Shown one piece after another: positions 15,001 to 27,000 of a stretch of 64,000 bases of DNA (positions are counted from its first letter, which is position 1; each line of letters opens with the position of its first letter). A program made the position numbers and the translations under genes. The DNA lies in NCBI GenBank assembly GCA_964460795.1, contig CAYWRU010000012.1, positions 1 through 64,000 of the forward strand, read 5' to 3'. The notes beneath the pieces are model-generated. The model was not told the DNA's origin and made no database searches. It was given only the letters and a program-made list of their open reading frames with translations. The stretch is from CAZOOM01 sp964460795. Its GTDB lineage: Bacteria; Omnitrophota; Omnitrophia; Omnitrophales; Aquincolibacteriaceae.

Positions 15001-18000
15001 GTATGGAAGGTTCCGGACGTTGTGAATCTTCTTTCATCGACCGCGTCTTTGCGCATCTCTGATGGAGACGATGGACACGTTTTGCGGTCGACTTTAGATA
15101 GCACCAGCAATTTTAAAGTGATTGCGAATTTACAAGTTTTAAATCCAGTGGGCGGGGAATCGCTCTTAGCGGGACAATTCCTCTCCTTTAAGTGGAAGAG
15201 CATTGGTACGGTGGCGGTACCTGCGACCGTAGATATTCAATATGACATCAATAATGCCAATACTTGGTCCGGCACCGTTGCGGTTGATCTGACAAATGGC
15301 CAAAACGGCGCTTGCTCGTTACCCAGTGTTATTCCTGGAGAAACAGCGGCTTGTTACAAATGGCAAATTCATCCCAGTGCGATTGGAGCCAACGTGCGGT
15401 TCCGGGTGGTGGATTCTGATTCGGGGCATCCGGCATCTACTTTGATTTCATCGAACGGACTTTCTAACGCGGTTTCCATTGCGAGTAATATTGTGATCAT
15501 CCAGCCTAACGGCGGAGAGCAATTAACCGTAGGGGATCAATATGACGTGAAATGGGAAATTTACGGCTCCTATGGAAATGTAGACTTGCAATTTTCAGAT
15601 GATGATTTTACGAATAACATTTGGGACATCGGACTCAATAAATCGCATAGTGATAATGGAAGCGGTTGTCTTCCGACGACGCCCGGACCGGGAGGAACCG
15701 CAGGATGTTACCGCTGGAGTCCGGTCGATAACAATGTCAGCTCTAATTTTAAACTCAGACTGCACGATGTCTCGCCTCCGAATGGAGAAAAAATCTCAGC
15801 CTCAACCTGGGAAATTGTAGGACCTCTTGCCGTCACGTCACCGAATGGAACAGCAGGACAAGCCTTTGCAGTAGGAAGCCTTGTGTCCGTGACCTGGATC
15901 AACAACCAAGGACTGCCGATTGTTACTCCTGTTGATTTGGAATACACCCTCGATAATGGAAGTAATTGGTATCAGGTGAAGAACAGTTTGGATCAAGCGG
16001 CAGAATCGATAACCAATTCAGGAGCCGGCGGCAGCTATGAATGGAAGATCCCTGACAATATCAGCAATCAAGTACTTGTCCGTGTGATTGAACACAACAA
16101 TGCCGCCAAGGGAGATCAGTCGAATGATGTGTTTGATATTATCGGGCAAATATCCATGGCCACGCTCCAGGGAGCGGATGATCAGTATGCGATCAATCAA
16201 GTGGTGCCCATTCAATTTAATGTGGCAGGAACAGCCCAGGCTAGTCTCTTTGATGATGTTACGATTCGCTATTCAGCAGATCCGACATTTGAAACGGGAG
16301 TCACGGATATCACCACTGGCTTTACCCTTGATCACAACGGATCTCATACTCATTGTACGATAGCAGGCCTTTGTACTTTTAGCTGGACGGTAGGAGCCAG
16401 CGACACAATTACAGCCTCCTCCGTTTATTACCTTCAGGTGATTGATGCGGATCAGACCAAAAATGTGGCCACCAGCGTCCATAAATTTCAAGTCTACGGG
16501 TCCATCAATCTTTCGGCCGAACATCCTTGCGGTGCTGATAATCTTTGTTTCATCTCTGAATCGCCTTCGCCCACGATTCAATTTACAGTGGCAGGAAGCG
16601 CGAACGGAATTTTATTTAATGACGTCAATATTCAGTACTCGAATGATAATTTCGTTTCCGATGTTCATACGATTGCCAGTAACTGGGCTTTGAACGGAAC
16701 GAACTGCCCCTCTGGAACTTGCGTTTTTACATGGAATATTACCCAGGCCGCCAACTTGGTCTCGTCAGCCCCTTCTTACTTTTTGCGCGTCATCGATCCT
16801 GACAATACCATTTCAAAAGATGTTGGATCTACGGCATTTGAGATTGCGGGTAAATTGACGCTGACGACTCTCAACCCTGGTTCGGGCGACGCGGTGTATG
16901 CGATTGGAGATACGGTTCCGATCGTATTCAATAAATATGGAAACGCCAACGGCAGTGTATTTGATAACGCGCAGATCCAATACTCCACCCAGAGCAACTT
17001 TTCATCCAATGTCATTAATATTGATACAAATTTCCTTTTGAATTCCGGTAATTGTCCTTCAGGGGTCTGTACGAAGAATTGGGCTATTACGGATGCAAAT
17101 TTGGTCAATGCAAATCCTGTTTACTATATCCGCGTCTTTGATCCTGATAACACGGATTCAACGACCGGAGCTTCATCAAATAAGTTTGAACTGGCGGGTA
17201 AATTAGCGATGACCATGTTAAACGGAGGCGGCGATCAAACGTATTTGGTGGGAAATAACGTTTCAATCACTTGGAGTAAAAAAGGTCAGCCGAATTCCTC
17301 TGTTTTCGATAATATCGATATTGATTACTCGAATGACGGTTTTAATACCAATATTATCCCGATCGACAGCGTGGCGCTTTCCTCCGTGTGTTCGGGATCT
17401 TATCCCAATGAAGCCTGCACTTACTCCTGGACGGTTGACAACAATGATCCGGTCACGAGTTCATCTGTTTATCAGATCCGTATTCAAGATCCGGATAATT
17501 TGGATTCGACCACGATGACCAGCAATCATTTTAAAATTGCAGGTAAAGTGACGATGACTTCGCTTGCATCTGCGGATGGAATCTATCAAGTGGGACAGGT
17601 GGCTCCCATTTCCTGGACCATTAATGGTGTTGCCAATGGAACGATTTTTGATCGCGTAGATCTGCATTACTCCAATGATAACTTTGCTTCCAACAGCACG
17701 GCTATTATTACGGATCTTCTTTTGACGGATGTTTGTACGGCCGGAAATTGTACTTATAACTGGACGGTTCCCAATAATGCGGTGATTACTGGAACGCCGG
17801 GCTACAAGCTGCGGGTCAAGGATAATGATAATCCTGCGAACACCCTCTCGGTTTCAACCCGGCAATTTAAGATAGGCGGCTATGTGCGGTTGACCACTCA
17901 AACTGCAAACGTAATGTATTCAGTGGGCCAAGTCGTACCCATCACTTTTGATTATAAAGGAAATCCACAAGGAAACTTTTTTGATGCGGTAAATATCCAG

Positions 18001-21000
18001 TACTCGAATGATAATTTTGCAAGTGACCTCCGGACGATTGCACTGGCTCAAAACTTTATAACGCCTGTTCCTCCCTTCAGCTGCAATGCGACAAGCTGCA
18101 CCTACAACTGGACCATTCCTGTGGATGTGGCTGTAACTTCTGGGTATGTGTACCGTGTTCGCGTCATGGATCCGGATAATTCTGATGGTTCTACCTATAG
18201 TGCATCGGTCTCGACGGGAAAAATTAAATTCAAAGGCGGCTTTTCGATTAGTTCTCCTGGTGCCGGGGATATTTATACGTTAGGACAGCAGGATGTGGCG
18301 ATCACATGGACGAAGAGCGGGGATCTATCGACACCGTTATTTAATAATGTAGAGATCGCGTTTTCAGATGATCCGAGTCCCGGGTCGTTTGACGGGAATA
18401 AGGTCGTGATCGCAGCGTCGGTGAATTTAGCGACGGCGTGTACGGGGGATACTTGTACGTACTTGTGGGATGTGCCGCAGGATTTAGCGACGAGCCAGAA
18501 GATCAGTCAGAATGCGATTTATTATCTTCGGGTGAGAGAGCCGGATGATGCCTCGGATACGTATTCAATTTCCACGAATCAGTTTAGGCTAAGAGGGAAT
18601 TTAACGATCCAGACGCCTGGGGTAGCGGATACGGTCTATAAGACAAATGAAGTGGTCACGATAGCGTGGACGAAGGCGGGAGATCCGCAGGCCTCGAATG
18701 TGTTGTTTGATGATGTCTTATTGTCGTACTCGACGGATCCGGCGTTTGCAACGAAGAACGATATTGGGACATTTGATTTAACGGCGAAGTGTACGGGGGA
18801 TAACTGCTCGCATGACTGGACGATTCCGGATGACACGGTGGCGAAGATCACAAGCGGGGCGGTGTATTACTTCCGGGTGATCGAGCCGACAGATTCGACG
18901 GCGCAGACGAAGTCTGTGTCGGGGAATAAGTTTCAGATTCGTGGAGATTTACAGCTTGGGATGTTGAACGGCGGGAGTGATGAGACGTATGAGATCGGGG
19001 ATACGGTGGCCTTGACATGGACGAAGCGCGGTCAGCCGAACACGGTGCCGAATCCTGATTTATTTGATGATGTGAAGCTGGAATATTCGAATGATAATTT
19101 TGGGAGTGATGTGAGGGCGATTGCAACGCCGATGCTTTCGGGGGTATGCGCGGGAATTAACTGCAGTTACAACTGGGCGGTGGGGGCGAGTGAAGTTGTG
19201 ACGTCAAGTCCCGTGTACCGGTTAAGGGTGCAGGATCCTGATAATACGGTATCGCAGTCGCTGTCGGTGAGAAATTTCCGGTTGGCGGGTAAGTTGGGGC
19301 TGCAGATATTGACGAGTGCGAATGCGACGTACTCGGTGGGCGATGTCGTGAACATTGTATTTACGAAGAACGGGGTGGAGAGCGGGACGATTTTTAATGA
19401 TGTGAAGATCCAGTATTCGAATGATAATTTTGCGTCAGATATCCGCGCGGTGCTGCCGGGGGGAGTGAATGATACATGGACGATTACGAATGCGAGCGGG
19501 CATTGTCCTAGTGGGACATGCACGTATGCATGGACGGTGCCGAATGATGCGGCGTTAACCTCAGGGGCATCTTATAAATTCCGTGTCTTTGATCCGGATA
19601 ATTCCGATCTTACGGGCTACACCTACAGCGCAGAAAAGAGTGCCTTCCAATTTAAGATTAAAGGCGGCTTTTCGATTAGTTCTCCTGGTGCCGGGGATAT
19701 TTATACGTTAGGACAGCAGGATGTGGCGATCACATGGACGAAGAGCGGGGATCTATCGACACCGTTATTTAATAATGTAGAGATCGCGTTTTCAGATGAT
19801 CCGAGTCCCGGGTCGTTTGACGGGAATAAGGTCGTGATCGCAGCGTCGGTGAATTTAGCGACGGCGTGTACGGGGGATACTTGTACGTACTTGTGGGATG
19901 TGCCGCAGGATTTAGCGACGAGCCAGAAGATCAGTCAGAATGCGATTTATTATCTTCGGGTGAGAGAGCCGGATGATGCCTCGGATACGTATTCAATTTC
20001 CACGAATCAGTTTAGGCTAAGAGGGAATTTAACGATCCAGACGCCTGGGGTAGCGGATACGGTCTATAAGACAAATGAAGTGGTCACGATAGCGTGGACG
20101 AAGGCGGGAGATCCGCAGGCCTCGAATGTGTTGTTTGATGATGTCTTATTGTCGTACTCGACGGATCCGGCGTTTGCAACGAAGAACGATATTGGGACAT
20201 TTGATTTAACGGCGAAGTGTACGGGGGATAACTGCTCGCATGACTGGACGATTCCGGATGACACGGTGGCGAAGATCACAAGCGGGGCGGTGTATTACTT
20301 CCGGGTGATCGAGCCGACAGATTCGACGGCGCAGACGAAGTCTGTGTCGGGGAATAAGTTTCAGATTCGTGGAGATTTACAGCTTGGGATGTTGAACGGC
20401 GGGAGTGATGAGACGTATGAGATCGGGGATACGGTGGCCTTGACATGGACGAAGCGCGGTCAGCCGAACACGGTGCCGAATCCTGATTTATTTGATGATG
20501 TGAAGCTGGAATATTCGAATGATAATTTTGGGAGTGATGTGAGGGCGATTGCAACGCCGATGCTTTCGGGGGTATGCGCGGGAATTAACTGCAGTTACAA
20601 CTGGGCGGTGGGGGCGAGTGAAGTTGTGACGTCAAGTCCCGTGTACCGGTTAAGGGTGCAGGATCCTGATAATACGGTATCGCAGTCGCTGTCGGTGAGA
20701 AATTTCCGGTTGGCGGGTAAGTTGGGGCTGCAGATATTGACGAGTGCGAATGCGACGTACTCGGTGGGCGATGTCGTGAACATTGTATTTACGAAGAACG
20801 GGGTGGAGAGCGGGACGATTTTTAATGATGTGAAGATCCAGTATTCGAATGATAATTTTGCGTCAGATATCCGCGCGGTGCTGCCGGGGGGAGTGAATGA
20901 TACATGGACGATTACGAATGCGAGCGGGCATTGTCCTAGTGGGACATGCACGTATGCATGGACGGTGCCGAATGATGCGGCGTTAACCTCAGGGGCATCT

Positions 21001-24000
21001 TATAAATTCCGTGTCTTTGATCCGGATAATTCCGATCTTACGGGCTACACCTACAGCGCAGAAAAGAGTGCCTTCCAATTTAAAATAAAAGGAGTCATCA
21101 GTCAGACAGTCAGCGATCATCCTGCGGCAGGCGATAAGTGGGCCGTAGCCAGCGTTCAGACCATTGGATGGCAGACCTTGGGTCTGATCAACAACGTTAA
21201 AGTAGCTTTTTCGACGGATAATTTTGTAACCCGGAAATTCCTTTATTACAACGGAGCGCAAACCCGCATTGAAATTGATTCGGGGAATCCGGCTTCTTTT
21301 GCGGCCGCACAAAATATTGCGAATACGGCGAATGGTTCTCGCAGTTATAGCTGGCTGATTCCGAATAATATTTCTTCATCCATCAAAATGCGCGTCTATG
21401 ATGCGGCGGATGAATCGGTTTTCGTGACGAGCGGAACGTTCAAGATCCAGGCCATTATTTCGAGCGTAACTCCTGGAAATACGGCCAATCAAATTTATCA
21501 AGCGGGACAGACCGGAGTCAATTTCAGCTGGCAGAGCACAGGAACAGTTCCGCGCGTGAAATTGGAGTACACGCTGGATAATCAGGCGACTTGGAACCCT
21601 GTGACAGCTGCCCAGTCCTCCAGCGTTACCGATAATAATGGAATCATTACAAGTAATCCGGGGTCGATTAACTGGATTGTTCCTAACCAAAAATCAGGAA
21701 ATCTCTTCCAAGCCTATGTTCGCGTCACCTGGTTGGATGCTACTAATATTCCAGATACCGATGCGATCGGTATTTCTGCAAATCCTTTTAAAGTGGTGAC
21801 CAAGGTCACGGTGCTTTCGCCGAATGGAGAAAATAATCCGTTCTGGAAAGTGGGCGAAACGGATCACAATATTACTTGGTCCACTTCACCGGCAGATCTG
21901 GGGGGTTCCAACATTGTGGATATTATGGTCTCTACCACTGGGGTGAATGGAACTTATGCTTTGATTGCTGGAGGCGATGACACAGCGAACGACGGTGTCT
22001 TTAACTGGAATCCGATTCCCAATCCGCTTTCGAGTAATGTCTTCATTAAAGTGGTGGATAGCGCAGATACGGATACCTTTGATACCTCGGATGCTGCGTT
22101 CAGCGTGGCCGGAGATTTGCGTTTTGAAGGAAGCAATAACGATGCCCCGCTTGGCGGCGAATCCTGGCCGGTTTATGCGGCAAGTCCAGCAGCTTTGGCT
22201 CAAACTCAGCAGATCAAATGGACTTCATTGGGCGCTTTGATGACAACAGTTGATATTCGAGCGTCGAGTGATGGATTTGTAGGTTCTAACGTTCTCTTGG
22301 CATCCGGAATCGCCAATGCCGTGGGACAAAATACTTATTTATGGCAAATTTCTGATTCAGTAGCTCCCACAACACCTATCGGTTCCAATTGGCAGATCAA
22401 GATCGTCAATAGTACCGCCGGAACACCGGCTGAGGAAGTTGTCTCTGATACCTTTATCGTCCGATCTGGCATGTACATGGTAACGGGAAATGCGGCTCTG
22501 GATGTCTGCGTCATCGGCAGTAATTGCACGATTCAATGGAATAATTCCGGAACTGTGGGGGATGTTATTTTGGAATATTCTACAGGAGGATCCGGCGGCC
22601 CTTGGACAAAAATGCATCTCACGGGAACCCTGGGAAGCAATACGGAAAGTTATTCTTGGAATGTTCCGGGGAGTTTGATCCCGGGTTCAAGCGTCCGCTA
22701 TAAGGTCACGGATGCCGTGGTGGGACATCCGGTCGCGAGCGATATTTCGGATGTGAATTCAAAAATCATTGCGAGTTTTCCTTCGGCTAATATCAAGCTC
22801 AATTCAACCGGACAGGTGATTAATGGCCAGACTTTTGCAGTGGATGAGACTGTCGTGGTCGATTATGCCTACAACGGTGTGGTAGGGGCAGTCGATGTCC
22901 AGCTTAGTTTGGATGAAGACAATAATCCGGCGACTTTCGACAGTCCTGATCTGATCCTGACTTCGGTTCCCACCAACGGCGATGGAACGGGGCAATTCAG
23001 CTATCAATTTACCGACTTACTGGCGGGCGGAAAAGATGTGACGCGCCTTCAATTTAGAATTATGGATACGGCCGTTCCCGACAATGCGGCCACGAATGTC
23101 ACCAATGGAGTCAGCGGAGCGTTCAAACTCCGAGGTACTATTTTAGTCACCGGTCCCAATACCGGGACGGAACGATGGACCATTGGAACGGCCCGGACCA
23201 TTACCTGGACGCATAATGGTAATTCGATTTCAAATGTGAAAATTGAATATGATGACAACGCGGGATTTTCTTCTCCGACAACTATTATTGCCAGCACGGC
23301 CAGTACTGCAGGGATTGGAGGGAGTTACCCGCTTACGGTCAATTCAACCACTTTCCCGGACATTCAAGCCCTCTACCATAATGATATTTTTATCCGGGTT
23401 TCAGATGCGGATACTGCCATTCACGGCATCTCATCCGATGTCTCTAATAATGGAATGCTTATTATCGGGAAATTCGATTTCAGCGATCCGTCACACTCTC
23501 CGGTGACCGGAGATACATGGGATTTACAAAGCCCTCACTCCTTAAGTTGGAATACTACCGGAAACATTTCAAATGTTAATCTGTATTACTCTTCCACGGG
23601 GAACATTGCCGAAGCAGTTCTTATCAACAGTGAAATTACAAGCGGCGAATGTAATCCGGGACCTGCTTGTGTTAATACACCGGATGGAATTACAACGGTC
23701 TCTTGGACGCCATCTACGATCCATCAACTTTCTACGAGCGGAAAGATTTGGGTCGAAGATGCAGATAGCAATACTACGCCGGCTTCTCCTGCTTTTAAAG
23801 TGCAGCTTGCTTCTCCGGCTTTTGAGCTTTATGGACTTTTAAATTTTACCGCACCGCTTTTGGATGGGCTCAAGCTCGAATCGTCCGGGACAAAAACATT
23901 TACTTGGGACACAGTGGGAAATACTTTAAACCGGGTGGATATTGAATACAGCCGCGATAATGATGCAAATCCAGCGACATTTGATGCGCCGCAGGCGATC

Positions 24001-27000
24001 CAACTGAACTATGATAATACCGCCGGGAATCGCGGAACCTATACGTGGACCATTCCCAGCACCTTTGCAGATGGAACTGTTTATGTCCGGATTCGTCCTA
24101 CAGGATCAACAAACGGATATGATATTACAGGATCCTTTAAGATTATGCCCGATATCCGCATTCTGGCTCCTTCCGGCGGAGAAGGCTGGAAAATAGGTAT
24201 TCCTGAAGACATTACGTGGGATATTAAGGGAGTTGTGAATCAGATGAAGATTCGCTATTCCGTTAATGGAGGAACCAATTATCCTTCGGGAGCTCCCTAT
24301 GAGATTGCAACGATCAACCCGAATATAGCTCCTTATGCCAAAACAGGTGCAAGCGCGAAACATAATTGGGTGGATGCTGCAACGGGAGGTGTTGCCGATA
24401 CCCGTACAACGCAGGCGATTATCAAGATTGAAAATCTGGATGATTTAAGTGGTGATTCGGATGCTGTCATGACGGTGCCTTTTAGCATTCAAGCCCGCTT
24501 TGTTCTGAAAGCGCCCGTGGCGCATGAGGAATTTGAGGTGGGAGGGGCCTTCGACCTGCAGTGGGATTGGGGAGGTACGATTCCTAAAGTCGTGCTTGAG
24601 TATTCTAATTCTTACGACGGATCAGACCCGGCCACTTTTGATGCGGGAGCCAAATGTATTCGGAATCCTTCGGCCAGCGATTGCACGGTCGATCCCGCAC
24701 TTCCGGGACTTCCTGTCTTGGTAAATAACGGTGCTGGAGCGAGCGGGACGAATTACGCGCCTCCGGCTATTACTGTTCCGGATGACATTTCCCGTCCGGG
24801 AGATTTGCGCGGGCAGTATCCTTATTACGTCCGAATTTCAGATCCAACCGATCCAAACGTTTTTGCTATCTTCCCGCAAGGAGCCGGCAATGGTTTCAAA
24901 ATTAAATCCAAATTTACAGTGACATCTCCCAATGGAAGTGAGGCGCTTTTTGTTGGAAATTTAAATTACGATGTTTCCTGGAGTACGGTCGGTACCGTTT
25001 CGAATGTCGTCCTTGAATATACAAAAGATAATTGGGTGACGCCGCTTTGTTTGACCGGAGGAACCTATCCGAATTGTAATTCGATCGCCAATACGAGTCC
25101 TCGGTCTTGGCAAATTGCCGATGATGATCACCTGGTTCCTTGGGCTTGCAACAGCATCCCGGATCCAAATCCCAATGATTCGGTTCACCCCTGTAAAGTT
25201 GAGACAGTTCGTGTCCGGGTTCGCGATGCTGCGGATACGGCTGTTTTAGATGCTTCCAATGCAAACTTTACCGCGCGTTATGTGGCGAAACGCTGGTATC
25301 TCAAAGACTCTACCACAGGATCCGAGCTGGATAGTATTACGATGTATGAAAATACTATTCATAAAATTCGCGCGAATGCCGGACAAAATGTGACCGGTGT
25401 GGTATCGCCTTATATCATTTGGTCGCCGGCCCATATACCTTACACAATTGCTTTTGCAAAAACTGGATTTACGGATCTCTATGACCCCACCCAAATGACG
25501 ACATCAACGGATCAATTAACGGGTGCCGGGGATGAAATGGTGGATGAAGAGCAAACGGTCTATTTTGACAGTATCATCGCTCACAACGATGTGATTCGCA
25601 CAAGTTATGAATATAGTGCTGCATTGAGCGGCAATCCGGACAAGATTATGTTTACCGTTTGGTATACGCGTGACGGTTTGAATGTTACAACAACCCTTTC
25701 GGCTCAACTCAGACTTTTTGTGGATGGAGTTCAGATTAAGGATTTAACCTCCAACACTCAAGATCCTCCCAATTCAGGCAGCTACAAATTTGAGTATACC
25801 AATACGGGCTTGCAGCCTGGAAAGATTTATGAAACGCGCAACCGTGTGACGCTGACGAGCGGTGCCCAGTTGGAAGGCTACGATATTGTGGACATCACAG
25901 CCCAGGCACAAGCTCAGACGGGATCGGCGACAGCCTCTGAAATTGCGCCCATTGTGGCCACGAACCTCGATGCCAAACTTTCCGTTAAATTTAATGATGC
26001 CAAAGATAAGGTTGATGATACTAAGCAAACGATCTCCAATAAAATCGGAGATACGGGAACCGGGTCTCTTTCTTCCAAAATGGATGATCAAACCCAGATC
26101 ATTCAGGATTCGATCGATGAATTTACTAAAAAATCAGACACGGCCGTGGCCCGTATGCAGGATGAAATTTCAAAGGCCGGCATTCGTCTTATCATTCCAA
26201 ACACCACCAAGATGGGATCGACTGAAATTTTGCGTGTGGGTACGATTCATGGCGTGAATCCTCAGCTGACTTTGATGTGCCCGGATGCCACTCCAATTAT
26301 TGCCGGTTTGCCCTTGTCCGAAGAAGCGTCTTCTCCTGGAATTTATGCCGGAGTGGTTTCATTCAGCAATCGTCAGTTCCGATGCGCTTCTGGAAAAGCG
26401 GTCACCATCTTGGCCGAGGCACTGTTACCGAGCAAAGATCCGAATAATCCGCCTTTCTTGGCCACGGCTATTGGGAGTATTTTCCTGACTTCAACAGATC
26501 TCGATACGATCCAAGGTCTTGCCGCGGCCGGTCTCAATGCTGAAAAAGCCGCGAAAGATGCGAAAGACGCGATTGATGCAGTTGCCAAATCTCTGGCGGG
26601 AGAGGGGAGCATTACCTCAACCATTGATATGCTGAAAAAGGCTGTGGACCGTATTCCTTCACAAGTGGATTCAAAATCCAACGCAGGCATGTCGCAGGTA
26701 CAGACGGCTTTGGAAGACATTAGCAAGAAATTAGAAGTTATGTTTGGCACGGAAGGCATCAGTCTCAAGGATGTTTTAGGCAAGGAAATCGGAGAAGGTA
26801 TGAAAGGCGTCCGCAACAAAGTGGATCGCACCTTAGCGGCCAGTGAAATTATGAAAGAGGTCATGGAGCGCAAAGTGGGCAAGAAGGATGAGCCGGTAGT
26901 GCAGACTTTCTATGAAATTGGCAGTGTGAAACTACGCGTAGTTGCGGTGAATCCTTCAGAAGAAAAACATCAATTTGTTCCTGTAAAAATCTTTCTTCCC

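Larger units (their letters stand above)
16140..21090 (+). repeat. Array of about 14 short KNH-like modules in giant 1
   Basis: After the super-repeats the protein becomes a simpler array of modules of about 110-120 residues. Each opens with a pattern like L-x-x-x-T-L-x-x-G-x-D-x-x-Y-x-x-G, continues with a V/I-F-D/N-D-V-x-I-x-Y-S-N-D-N-F strand, then a close cysteine pair and Y-x-W, and ends with Y-x-x-R-V-x-D-P-D-N. The last eight modules are two copies of a four-module block. Confidence 0.8.
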
